Assembly: GCA_036924085.1 (NCBI GenBank)
Contig: JAVGWX010000006.1
Coordinates: 38,932,445 to 38,996,444 of the forward strand
Origin: Ariolimax columbianus
Taxonomy: Eukaryota; Mollusca; Gastropoda; Stylommatophora; Arionidae
Length of the DNA: 64,000 nucleotides
Direction: 5' to 3'
Shown here piece by piece: positions 52,818-63,780 of the stretch (positions are counted from its first letter, which is position 1; every line of letters begins with the position of its first letter). Position numbers and translations under genes: made by a program. A model generated the notes under the pieces. The model saw nothing but the letters and a program-made list of their open reading frames with translations. It was not told where the DNA came from and made no database searches.

Positions 52818-54564
52818 CGACATTACAGAGAATATACCAAGAAGAGTCCATAGCTCAATGTTTGCAGACGATCTGGCTATGTGGACCTCTGAAAAGAATC
52901 TCACCATAGCAAGAAATCGGATGCAGCAGGCCCTAACATCGCTGGAAGAGTGGGCGAACTCATGGCTGGTCAAAATAAACGAGAAGAAAACCACATGCAC
53001 AATATTCTCGCTTTCAATAAAACCCTAAAATACCAAATTAAGTTTAAATGGCAAATTCCTGCAGCCAAACGACAACCCAACCTATCTGGGAGTCACATTT
53101 GATCGGCGCATGACATGGAAAAGTCAGATCGAGAGAAACCGAATGAGAGCCAGAGAAAGAATGGCAATCATGAGGAAACTTGCTGGCACAAGCTGGGGAG
53201 CAGACGAAGGCATACTAAAGAAACTGTACACTGGAAGAGTGAGACCAGTTCTCGAGTATGGCATTGCAGCATGGACAACAGCAGCAAAGGCGAACTTCGA
53301 TAAAGTTAGCAAACTTCAAAACCAAGCCATGAGAGTTATAACAGTAGGCATGAAGTCAACGCCAATTGTAGAACTTGAAAAGATTACAAAACTGCAATCC
53401 ATGACCGATAGAAGAGACTGCAGAGCCCAGCTGCAGTCAGAGAAACTCCGAAGACTGACGCACCATCCAATGCACCAGAGACTAAACAATTTGGGAAATG
53501 GGAAACTAAAGCGGAGAAACTTTGCAGAAATAGCCAAAGCAAAGATGCACGAAGATCCCATAAACGCACTAACAACACCAAAACCCATCACTACTGTACA
53601 AAAACCTACCTGGAGGCAGGATATATTTCCAGAGGTGGTAGAAAATATACCAGGTATTGGAAACAAGAACAGCCAGACTGAAAAAGAAAGGAGAGATACT
53701 ACCCTAAGCTTCATATCGAAAAGCTACCCAAGCATGGACTGGACCCATGCATACACCGACGGTTCTGTAACAAACACTACACAGAACGGAGGGGCAGGAG
53801 CATTCCTGAACCCACCAAATGGCAGACAAATACCACTGTCATTCGCTACTGGTAAGTACACAAGCAATTTCAGAGCGGAGGCGGAGGCACTGAGGGCGGC
53901 AGTGGAAGAAATGGTGACACACAATGAAAATGAAAGCCATATAGTCCTGCTTACAGATGCTCTCGCCGTAGTCACAGCGCTAAAAAGCCAGAAAAACACT
54001 GAGCTTAATGACTTAAGAGCAGCACTCTGCAAACTGTGCCAGCAGTCCGCACCAAAAAGGGTAGCGGTACAATGGGTCCCATCACACTGCAACATCCAAG
54101 GCAACGAGGAGGCAGACAGACTGGCAAAAGAAGGTGCAAGACTACCACAAACAGATACTAATATGACGTACGAAGAGTCAAAACGGCTTATCAAAGCCAG
54201 ATACATGACCAAATGGGAAACCGAACATACTGGTTACACCAAAAACGATGCCTATTACCAGTTGAACCGAAGAGAGCAGGTCGTTGTCTTCAGACTTCGC
54301 ACTGGCCACAATAGACTGAGGTACCACCTATTCAACAAATTGAATATAGGTGGTACCGACGAATGCCCGTGCGGTACTGGCAAAATGACCGCTGAACATC
54401 TGCTGCAGAACTGCCCGACATACGAGGATCAGAGAGAGCAGACGTGGCCATCACCAGTGGAACTGCAAGACAAGCTCTATGGCAGTGGCGACAGCCTCAG
54501 GATGACCGCCGCTTTTTTCGAAAAGATAATGGTTACTGTCTGACTGCGTACGAAGAAGAAGAAG
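52818..54564 (+). mobile_element. RNH-1 non-LTR retrotransposon, longest copy, TSD AAGTACGTGCGC
   Basis: A 12-bp TSD, AAGTACGTGCGC, is at 52806-52817 and 54565-54576. The insert starts inside the reverse transcriptase (DITENIPRR) and ends CGAAGAAGAAGAAG. One frame reads the FADD catalytic box (52862-52873), a thumb-like region, RNase H and the zinc motif, with one stop (TAA at 53026-53028). The rest of the element (endonuclease, first half of the reverse transcriptase) was lost at insertion. Confidence 0.92.
53110..54543 (+). pseudogene. RNH-1 polyprotein C-terminal part (RT thumb, RNase H, zinc motif)
   Basis: 477 codons without a stop. Residues 1-130 are the reverse transcriptase C-terminal region (VRPVLEYGIAAWTTAAKANF). 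RNase H follows, with Asp217 in YTDGSVTN, the Glu of RAEAEALRAA, the Asp of LLTDALAVV, the His of WVPSHCNIQGN and the Asp of EEADRLA. Then RLRTGHNRLRYHLF and the zinc motif CPCGTGKMTAEHLLQNC. All expected RNase H residues are intact. The first Met is internal to the ancestral frame, so it is not a true start. Confidence 0.88.
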
Positions 54565-54819
54565 AAGTACGTGCGCAGATTTGTTTATGTCACTTATGAT
54601 TGATAAATTACTGAGGTCATCTGAGCGTGTTTATATGTGTGTATTAGCAGTGTTATCAATATTCAATATCCATTGCTTACTTCATATCACAATTCAACGA
54701 AGCAGCTTCTGGTCTGGCCAAGTGACCTGCTTTTGATAACAAACATATAAAACACAAACATTTTTTTTTTCGTATGCTGTCAGATATAAACTTCAACTTA
54801 TTTAAAGACAGTAGTAAAA

Positions 54820-55690
54820 CTGAAGTTCTCAACGATAGTATCAAGTCAGTGTTGCTGTATGTAACGAAGGCACGGAGAACGACCAAGGCCACGCAGTAAA
54901 GACTCCAGTCCTTTGTTAACAGATGCCTATGAAGGATTGTGGTTGTTGTTGTTGAATGCCCACAATGAGTAGAATTACTCTTTTGTGCGCCCTAAAAAAG
55001 ACGTTATTTGGCGAGTAGTCGTAGCTTTTATCACATCCCGATTGTGCTGAGGGTGGACCGTGGTCCTCCAGGCGGTTGTGCTATGCTTGGCTTAATCTGC
55101 GTTTCGGTCACTACTACGGGGATCACGTCGATCCCTTACCTTCTTGAAAACAGCCTGTTTACAGGAAGGGCTACGAGGAAGCCAAGGTGAAGGTCCTGTC
55201 CAGTATGTTTTGCCTGAACCTGACTAACATGTGTGATCGGTATATTTTGCCTGAACCTGACTAACATGTCTGATCGGTATATTTTGCCTGACCAGACGAT
55301 AGTCTTCCTTCCCACCGTCGAAGGATAATGGGCATAAAATGGCAGGACATGGTGAGAATGATGACCTATGGGAAAGGAGCTAACAAAATCCATTGGAACA
55401 ACAAATTAACCAAATAAAATGGGGCTGGATAGGACATACGCTACGAAAGACACAGGCCAACATAGCCAGACAAGTTCTTACAGTGAATTCTCAAGGAAAG
55501 AGAGAGGGAGGTAGACCCAACAATATACGGAGAAGAAATAGTGAGAAGAAACTAAGATTAAATGATTACACCTGGAGAGAGGCAGAAAGAGCAGTCTAGG
55601 ACCGTGCATGATGGCGGGATGTTGTCAACGGACTATGCACTGAGAGGAGTGATGGGCGCTGATTGGTTGATTGATTGAAGGCTGGGGCTA
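54820..55690 (+). mobile_element. RTE-like retrotransposon, split by SINE-C1
   Basis: The left part (54820-54937) reads NDSIKSVLLYVTKARRTTK then FVNRCL. The right part (55320-55690) reads IKWGWIGHTLRKTQANIARQ, KREGGRPNNIRRR and YTWREAERAV. Both belong to one RTE-like C-terminal region with a SINE in between. Confidence 0.78.
54938..55319 (-). mobile_element. SINE-C1 copy, TSD GAAGGAT
   Basis: GAAGGAT at 54931-54937 and 55320-55326 flanks it. Body in minus orientation, with a 40-bp internal duplication of the TATTTTGCCTGAACCTGACT segment (about 55206-55265). CAACAACAA tail on the minus strand. Confidence 0.82.
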
Positions 55691-55761
55691 GATATATCAA
55701 TAGGATTTTTCTGGGAATGATGCATCTTCTTGTTGGCCGTTATCGAGCAGAAGTACCAGTG

Positions 55762-56097
55762 TTGTTGTTTGCGAATGTCCACAATGGGTAGGTTACTCTT
55801 TTGTGCGCGCTGAAAAGGACGCCAAGTGGCGGGTTGCAGTTGCTTTCCTCACATCCCAAGGGTACTGATGAAGGTGGATCGGGCGATTGTACTATGCTTA
55901 GCTTCATCTACATGTCACTCACAACTACTGTGATCACGTCGATACCTCATCTCGTTGGCAAGGCTGCCTTCAAAACAGCCCGTTTCCAGGAAAGACTACG
56001 ATGAAACCAAGATGAAGGTCTTGTCCAGTATGTTTTGCCTGTACCTGATTAACATGTCTGATCAGTATGTTTTGACTGACCAGACGTTAGTCTTCCT
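55762..56097 (-). mobile_element. SINE-C1 copy, TSD TACCAGTG
   Basis: A perfect 8-bp TSD, TACCAGTG, at 55754-55761 and 56098-56105. Body in minus orientation from the GTTGTTG end to GACCAGACGTTAGTCTTCCT. Confidence 0.85.
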
Positions 56098-56264
56098 TAC
56101 CAGTGTAATAGCTGCTTACAGGAAGTCTACAGCAAAGCTCTTTGTGTGCTCTTGTAATGATGTTTCAGGTAGTAATCTGTTTTACACGTTGAGGTTGCTA
56201 ATCCCACGAACAACTTCTTTTACGACATCCATGAAGATGCAGCGAGTCCATTATTTCCGTCACA

Positions 56265-56480
56265 GTAATGGTCTGATTAGTGTAGTGGAAGAGCACTCGC
56301 TTATCGTAGCATAGATACGGGATTCAACTCACTCAACCGCCCAGTCGACCAAGCTATAAATGGGTACCTGACTTACGGTTAGAGAAGAGAAAAACAGAGA
56401 GGTTTGGGTACTCTCGACCCCACCTCAATCAAGCTGTGGCATACCATACTGAAGTCTCTCACATCATTTCCAATCATAGC
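56265..56480 (+). mobile_element. SINE-V copy
   Basis: Head TGGTCTGATTAGTGTAGTGG, B-like GGGATTCAACTCAC, then ATGGGTACCTGACTTACGGT and CTGAAGTCTCTCACATCATT. Confidence 0.78.
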
Positions 56481-56925
56481 AAAGAGTGGAGGAGCATCCC
56501 AACAAACAGATCCGAGTATCACATATAATGAGACCAAGACCATAATTTAAGCCAACTTCAGGGTAAAATGGGCCGATCAACACCCTGACTTCCGAAAAGA
56601 AGACAGCTACTATAACTTAACTAGAGAATAGCAAGTCATCATCTTCAGACTGAGAACTGGGCATAACAGACTCAATGGTCATCTTTATAACAAAATGAGG
56701 ATTGGGACAGATGACAGATGCTCACGTGGGGAGCATATCATGACGGTGGAACACATCCTGCAAAGCTGCAGGCTCACGCAGGAAAAGAGAGAACAATACT
56801 GGCCTCGTGAGACAGATATGAGACAAAAGCTGTATGGAGATGAAACAGCTTTACAAACAACGGTGTCCTTTGTAAGAGAAATCGGAACCTTGATCTGAGG
56901 ATGAACGAAGAAGCAGAAAAAAATT
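56480..56925 (+). mobile_element. RNH-5 retrotransposon 3' end
   Basis: VKWADQHPDFRKEDSYYNLT, then FRLRTGHNRLNGHLYNKMRI and HIMTVEHILQSC (zinc motif, first Cys pair altered), DMRQKLYGDETALQTTV. Ends near GAACGAAGAAGCAG. One in-frame stop before QVIIF. Confidence 0.78.
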
Positions 56926-57049
56926 TACAATCGGTGGTTAAGTCTACAGAAGTGGTATCAGGCGTGAAAATAATATTATCACTGTAGCCTTATGAAAATG
57001 TCTTAACAGGCAATTGAAGACGGTTGTAAGTGGAACTAACAACTTCAAC

Positions 57050-57245
57050 GTGTTGTTATTGGAAATGCTTCTCCTATATGAGTTAATACTTACATCCCGA
57101 AGCATACTTGAGAAGGTATACAGGGGTCCTCTAGACTGAAGTGCAATGCGAGGCGCCTCAGTAAGCTCATCACTATGGAGGTCACAGTATCGATCTCCAC
57201 CTCATGCGTCAGACTGATTTGATACAATCTGTTTCGAGGTAGCAC
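57050..57245 (-). mobile_element. SINE-C2 fragment
   Basis: Minus orientation: GACTGAAGTGCAATGCGAGG, CGATCTCCACCTCATGCGTC and TCTGTTTCGAGGTAGCACAA. Diverged. Confidence 0.6.
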
Positions 57246-57529
57246 AATCATGGACGTTGAATGTAGTATTAATCAGGATGATTCACTTACCCTGACTGTT
57301 CTTGGCTTCCCGTCACAATCTCCTCCTTCCTCTTCTTCTCCCCTTTCGTAGTGTGTATTTTTATTACGTCTACACGAAGACCAGTTCTCTGGATAAAGAA
57401 TGTTGAAGTGGGGAGTTTTCAATCTTCCAAACAGCTATGCGTGGAGGTTCGGCTGTCTGCGTTGCTTGCCCGCATATACACGTGGATGTGGCAGAGTCTA
57501 GGTTTCGCTGAGTAGTTACTTATCTTGGC

Positions 57530-57875
57530 TTGGCTTGACTTCGTTTGTTCTGAATCTCCCGCTACCAAACCCTGACACAGGCCTAAGTAGTAGCATGTAG
57601 TCCAGAGAACGGAATGCGTTGTGTCGTAGTTTACAGCTTAACTGCGATATTTGCACCTTTCGGTCCAACACATCCGACTTCAGCAAGCATTTTTTGAGTA
57701 CCGGGTTAGCATTCCGACTTCGATCCCTTCTCCTTAGCCAGTCTGCTCTGTTGCAGCCTGTTATCCAGGGTCACCGCGCGAGGTGTAGAAGGGTCTTGGC
57801 AGCTCTGGTTCGCTGGCCCTGACGCTAGCTGTCAGCTATGGGTCGCTCATTCGCTGCTCAGCATCTTGATCCCAG
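57530..57875 (-). repeat. Family A dispersed repeat, near full length
   Basis: Minus orientation from CTGAATCTCCCGCTACCAAA through CTTTCGGTCCAACACATCCG to CTGCTCAGCATCTTGATCCC. Confidence 0.87.
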
Positions 57876-58037
57876 TTACTTATCTAAAGTGTTATAACAT
57901 GTATTCACACCATGACACGACTTTACACATTAAATAACACAGTAAACACTATCTAACACAATGTAACATGTTTAATAACAATGTACAACAAAAACATTAT
58001 TAGCAAAAAGGAACGAAATACATCTGAACTAAATAAT

Positions 58038-58062
58038 CATAATATATATATATATATATATT
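58038..58062. repeat. AT dinucleotide microsatellite
   Basis: About eleven uninterrupted AT repeats. Confidence 0.9.
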
Positions 58063-58744
58063 GAACTGCAATAGAGGTTTTAAGTTCTAGTTTTTGAATA
58101 TTTCCTCCAAACTAACTAACCCAAGCTCTCGCCGTTACACTCCCCTTATCTAATTTGGAAATACCTCCAACTAGTTGTTATTGGATTATTAACACAGAAT
58201 CACTGGCACTCTCAATGTCTCAAAGCTATGCTTCGCATAATCAAGGCAGTGATAGTAATCTCTTTTTTGGTCCCATAATGATCATTGGATTACTTCCACT
58301 CAAAATGATGAAGTAAGATCCAACACTGCATTTGGCTACCTAAACTAGCTTTTACACCGGAGTGTTACCGAGGCCCGAATAAGTAGCAAAACTTAGTAGC
58401 ACTGTAACCTGTCATGCGTGTTGTGAGAGACGACTAAAGAAACTTGAGCATGGGGCTGACTACCCCATCTTGTTGAAACCGTCTTAAGCCACAAAAATGT
58501 AAATAAAAAAAGAGCTCACGGAATCGACTTCATTGACAGTGCCGACGACAGAGAACGAACTCCGTTGCTTCAGCGGCGGTTCCGAAATGTGCTCTGACTT
58601 TATTATGTACCCATTTACAGTTACGTCGACTGTGAGAAGCAGTCGTACTATGACAAAAATATATGACATACCTAATCTTGGCACTGCGTGGTTTGAACCT
58701 GGTACCTTGGGATTCTAAGCAAAGCTCGCAACGTCTTGGTCACA

Positions 58745-59240
58745 CGCTTCCTCAACTTAACGTCTTTATACTGGTTTAGAAGACTCTGAGAGTTTGTACA
58801 CAATCAGTCTCTCTTACATGCACTTAACCTAAAAATAACTATGCATATCCAATCTATTCTTGAATGCATTAATTGACCCTGCCTCCACTATTGCATTCCA
58901 ACCATTCACCACTCTCTGACTAAACAAATATTTCCTGGTATCTAATCTGGACATTTCTTTAATTAATTTGTGACTGTGCCCTCTTGTTCTTGTAGGCGGT
59001 TGTATTTTGAAGGAAAACAAAACTTGTTATAGTCTATCTCATCCTTTCCGTTGATTATCTTATAAACTTGTTTTAAATCCTCGAATTATTCTCTTTTCTA
59101 AACATTGTAGACCGGGTTATCTGCGTCTTTCCTTTTAACTATAATTCCGAAACCCACTGCCAGTTTTGTCGCTCTTCTTTGTATCCTTTCAAGCATGTTT
59201 AAGGTGGGACATTTAACCCGATATTTCAAGTTAAGCTCAG
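58745..59240 (-). mobile_element. CR1/L2-like retrotransposon 3' end
   Basis: The minus strand reads PPTRTRGHSHKLIKEMSRLD, TRKYLFSQRVVNGWNAIVEA and SINAFKNRLDMHSYF, the standard C-terminus of CR1/L2-type LINEs. Further upstream a LKRIQRRATKLAVG-like remnant is visible. Same family as 20640 and 32740. Confidence 0.85.
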
Positions 59241-59639
59241 TTGCCCTGCCCCTTGCACGCCCATCAAACAACCCATTCCCCTGCTATCACGTTCAACCTC
59301 TCCTCAAACCTACTCTTCTCTTATAACTAGGTCAACCCCACAATTCAGTAGTGGATTTCAACGGTCTTTACGCATGCGAATTTGACATCACACTATGCAA
59401 ATTGGTCATCATCTGTATTTCCTTATAATGCTTTTTTAAATGTTTCCAAAATCGCATACAATATTCTTTTTAAAACCTAAATAGTTAGCAATGTCCTAAG
59501 GATTTTAAAAGCCAACTACACAAAATTTGGTTCAGAACGGTGAAACGGTTTAGAATTATATACGGAGGGAACAACATATCAACCTACGAAAATACAGACT
59601 TTTATTTTTATACACAACACGGATAAAAGAAACATTGTA

Positions 59640-60000
59640 ATAACAGAGATGAAATGCCTACGCAGAATGCTTGGAGTAAAAATAATGGATAGAATCAGAA
59701 GTGAAGATATTAGGAAACAAGTAGGCACAACACTAGTGCTAGACCTCATCAAGAGACAGCGAATCAAATGGTTTAGCCACGTTGCCCATCAAACATCAAA
59801 TATTATCCCTCAGAAAGTAATGCTATACAGATGCAATAGATACAAAGTCAAAGGCCGACCACGCAAACGATGGATAGCAGAAATAACAGAAGCAGTAAAG
59901 TTCCCCGTGTACGAAGCACATACCAGGGCACGGTAAATACACCTCTACATAACCTGACGCTAAAAGGCACAAACAGGCCACGCGAAAAGAAGAAAAAGAA
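59640..60000 (+). mobile_element. RTE-like retrotransposon tail
   Basis: MKCLRRMLGVKIMDRIRSED, IRKQVGTTLVLDLIKRQRIK, WFSHVAH and KVKGRPRKRWIAEITEAVKF. Relative of 5303-5640. Ends CGAAAAGAAGAAAAAGAAG. Confidence 0.78.
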
Positions 60001-60469
60001 GATACGAGAGACGGTCATCAAGTTACAATAATTTATTATAAGTTGCAAAGAGGAGTATGTACAACGGAGCATCTTATTTCAGGGGGCAAATATGCACACA
60101 TACAACCAAAAACGTGTATTCACTTTTATAACAACAAAACAAAAGTACACAAACATAGCTACACTATCAGACACGACAAAGATATGCATGCACATGTGTG
60201 TACAACAGGAAGAGAAAGCTAATCAAACTAAATGAAAATCAAGTCAAAAATACACAAACAAATATTTGTTAAATTGAAGGAAAACAAGTTATGCACAGAT
60301 TCAGGTTAGGTGAACTTTTTTCTGGCGCTAAATTAAATCGCAGAAGCATCCACATTAATAACAACTTGGAATATGTCGCAATTACACGCGTGTTCGTGTT
60401 CCATTAATATTATAAATAGATGTATAGGCGCACGGCAGGTAAATGGAGCCATGATTTAATAATATCATG

Positions 60470-60790
60470 GTTTAGCTGGAGTAGACTAAATAATCTACAC
60501 ATTAGAGAAATCAGCCCTGAAAGACTAATATCATTGGTTAGCAAAGATATTCTATCCAGCGGGAATAGACTCAATAATCTACCCATTGGAGAAATCAGCG
60601 AGGAAAGACTGATATCATGTTTTAGCATAGATATGCTTTCCTGCTGGAATAGACTAAATAATCTACACATTAGAGAAATCAGCCCTGAAAGACTAATATC
60701 ATGGGTTTAGCATAGATATTCTATCCTGTGGGAATAGACTAAATAATCTACCAATTGGAGAAATCAGCGAGGAAAGACTAATATCCCCGA
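60470..60790. repeat. 84-bp tandem repeat, 4 units in ABAB order
   Basis: TAGAC of each unit falls at 60482, 60566, 60650 and 60735 (spacing 84, 84, 85). Units 1 and 3 carry ACACATTAGAGAAATCAGCC; units 2 and 4 carry CATTGGAGAAATCAGCGAGG (CCA or CAA before). So the array is two copies of a 168-bp dimer. Confidence 0.9.
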
Positions 60791-60829
60791 CGAGTAGATG
60801 TGTCGCTAATCTTCATAGCTATGAATTAT

Positions 60830-62110
60830 TTCGGTTTCTGCCCCAAATTTCATCATCATCAGTCCCGTAACCTAGAAGGTCGTTGAGGCACCGTTATTGC
60901 AGTTTGTCTAACCAGTTCGCGCTATACGTCTCGATTTTTCGCCAGGTTTTTAGTTTCAGCTATAGACTTTCCCGTCCACTCTTTTATATTGTCCTCCCAT
61001 CTCTTTATTTGGTTCTCTCTCTCACGCGTCCCAGGCACAGTGCCTTGCAGGACGGTCTTGGTCAGCCCTACCGATCGTGATATATGTCCATACCATGTCA
61101 CTTTTCGTGTTTTTGCTATAGTCAATAGGTTTTTATACTGGCCTAACTTCTTCCTAACAATTTCAAGAATACTCTAATTTGTAACGCGATCCAAATATGA
61201 AATGCTAAGAATTCTTCTCAAGTATCTCATTTCCATTGCCCAAATTTTACGTTCTATTGCAGCCGTCAGAGTTCAAGTCTCACCCGCGTAGAGGTATACC
61301 AAAGTGACCATTGTATACATTAAAATCAAATTTCCTTTCTACCAGTTACAGTTAGACATTCCACCTAGCAACCTCCATTTTATACACGCAGTCTGAAAAT
61401 AACATTCGATGCATTTCCCGTCTCATAACATAAAAGGAGTTATTTTCACTTATGCCGTGGGCAGCTTCAGTCGTCTGTTCTGCGCTAAGGGCGTTGTATC
61501 GGTCATTGTGAGCCCGTGTTCTTGCACAATCACGCTGTCATTTATTTACATGCCTCGCGGTGGTCCTGTATCCAGATCTACCAACGTTGTAAGCCACTGA
61601 TAAAGTTGATGCGGGTGCATTCTCATGAGATGACCAAACCAACTTATTTTGGGCCTGGAAATGTACTCTGCCACAAGACGTAGTGCTGCCATACTTCAAA
61701 CGTCTTCATTGCGCAACAGTCTTTTTGCTGGTAACACTGATGACCTTTCTTTCTCAAACACTTCATGTGTAACGTCGAAATTCTTTTCTCAAGCGCTTTG
61801 GACAGAGGCATGTTTGGCACTGGTAGGACAGATTCGGCATCACTATAAAGTTTATCAGCTGTTGCTTTGTTACCAAACTAATGCTCCGGTGCCTAAGCCC
61901 TAGAGACAGTTGATAAGTCATAGATATGTTTTCTGACACCTATTTTCGATTTCCCTGCCGAATAAATACTACCAAAGTACTTGAACTCGTGTGCCTGTTG
62001 AAGAGCAATATCATTTACATTTATATTGAGTGGCCCAGATGCTCTACTGATCCTCGGAATTTCTGTTCTTTTCTCGTTAATTTGCATGTTGTATCTGCTG
62101 CAGATTACCC
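60830..62110 (-). mobile_element. RTE-like reverse transcriptase C-terminal region, decayed
   Basis: The minus strand shows, in order, INEKRTEIPRISRASGPLNI, NVNDIALQQAHEFKYFGSIY (the FKYLGSxY block), and near the 3' end TRKVTWYGHISRSVGLTKTV, LQGTVPGTRERENQIKRWED and NIKEWTGKSI. Several frame breaks lie between. One of the longer RTE-like remnants here. Confidence 0.78.
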
Positions 62111-62619
62111 ATTTCTCTTTAAGAATAAATACTGTTGATAGAGTTTCCGCGTTGGCTTCCTGGGCCCCACGACTTCCTTGGCAACTTTGTGCATGACCCA
62201 GGCCACATTGTTCCAGACCTATTCTATTTTATCTGACAAGAAGCCCAAAGTTGCAATTCGGTGTTTAATTGAAATGGGAAATTCCGTGGCAAAGACGGGG
62301 TCAATACGAAGTTACTCGATGTTGTAGCCAGTTGATGGTTTTGCTTCGGTGTGCTATCTGGAAGAAATGGCAATGCAGGATACTAGCAAGTGGAGATCAT
62401 TACTGTCAGAACCATATTGCGCCACAGTACACACTGTGAGATTGAATTAGATCTGGGTTTCTTGTGAAGATGTGATGCAGGTCTTCTTTTCCATTAATAT
62501 CATTCACATCGGCATTGACGTCTGGCAGGTAAATAGTGACATGATTTAATAATAGCATAGTTTAGCATTATCATGGCTTTCTGGCGCAATGAGAAATTCC
62601 CTATCAAACGTCACATTCA

Positions 62620-62900
62620 GGGGCACGGCGTGGCCTAGTGGTTAAGTGACACGGCTCACAACCAGAAGGTGCTGGGTTCGATCATCATCACAGCACCGGC
62701 CGTTACCCCGGGGAAGCAAACCCTTAGAAAATGCTGGAGGAAGCAGACCATTACATAAAATGCATGCTGAAGTTGGATGCACTGGGCCGACAGGCGCAAA
62801 ATAAAAACACAGTGCAACGCACACCGCCTTGGGGATTAGAGAAATAAGGCTAACGCCAAAACAAAACACACAAAAAAAAAAAAAAAAAAAAAAAAAAAAC
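62620..62900 (+). mobile_element. SINE-T copy, TSD ACGTCACATTCA
   Basis: Full-length: head GGGGCACGGCGTGGCCTAGTGG, box B GGGTTCGATCATC (changed), body GCATGCTGAAGTTGGATGC, and a 27-nt A-rich tail at about 62873-62899. A perfect 12-bp TSD, ACGTCACATTCA, is at 62608-62619 and 62901-62912. The long pure tail and perfect TSD suggest a young insertion. Confidence 0.92.
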
Positions 62901-62974
62901 ACGTCACATTCATTGGCCGACTAACTAACTGAACTTGCATGTGTCAATTATAATAGTACGTTCGGAAAATAAAG

Positions 62975-63780
62975 ATGGATATGCAGTTGGTTTCAGGGCA
63001 GGATTATAATACCAAGGAATGGACACAGGTGTACACAGATGGTTCAGCAGAGGGGGCATGCCGAAACGAAGGAGAAGGCATATTCATAAGACACAACAAA
63101 AGTGGAAATATAACAGAAGAGGCACTCCCAGCAGGAAAGTTGTCCACAAACCCCAGAGCAGAATCTATGGCCCTCCTGCGAGCACTGAGAATACTTGAAA
63201 CAGAAAGGCAACCTCCAACAAAAATAGCTGTTTTCACGGACTGCAGAGTACTATTAGAGACAATACAAAAAACAAACAACGAACCACTGTTATAAGAGAT
63301 CAGAGCAGAACTGGAAAAACTAAGAGAGCCTCAACAATAGCGCTCTAGTGGCTACCCTCCCATTGCGGAATCACGGGAACCGAGAGAGCTGATGCTTTGG
63401 CAAAAGATGGCAACAAAAAGGCACAATTTAATCATCGAGTACCATACAGAAAGATCAAGAACATCATCAGAAATCAGTATACACACCAATGGAGAGAAGA
63501 CAAAAACATAAGCAGTACGCTAGACCCAATTCACCAACTCAAAAGAAATCAACAAACTACCTTATTTCGCCTGAAAACTGGACACTGCAGACTACTAGAA
63601 CATCTTTACCGACTGAAGATCTCACACACCGATGAGTGCCCATGTGGAACAAGATGCCAGAACCATGAGCATATTCTACAGGAATGCTCAATCTATAGGG
63701 AAATGAGAGGCCAGACCTGACCAGAGGGTGCGGAGCTGAGGCAAAAGACATTTATTAAATGTGTTTATAATTTGAAGAAA
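62975..63780 (+). mobile_element. RNH-2 retrotransposon fragment (RNase H and zinc motif)
   Basis: RNase H: YTDGSAEGACRNEGEG (Asp), NPRAESMALLRAL (Glu), VFTDCRVLLETI (Asp), then after a frame change and two stops LPSHCGITGTERADALAKD (His, Asp). The C-terminal part has FRLKTGHCRLLEHLYRLKIS and CPCGTRCQNHEHILQEC. Left boundary and tail are not fixed. Confidence 0.83.

Noticed and set aside
62642..62902. Open frames sharing FAPVGPVHPTSACILC-like peptides at 8.4, 23.8, 46.0 and 62.7 kb, looking like a gene family
   Set aside because: All coincide with SINE-T copies; the shared peptide is the antisense translation of the SINE body.
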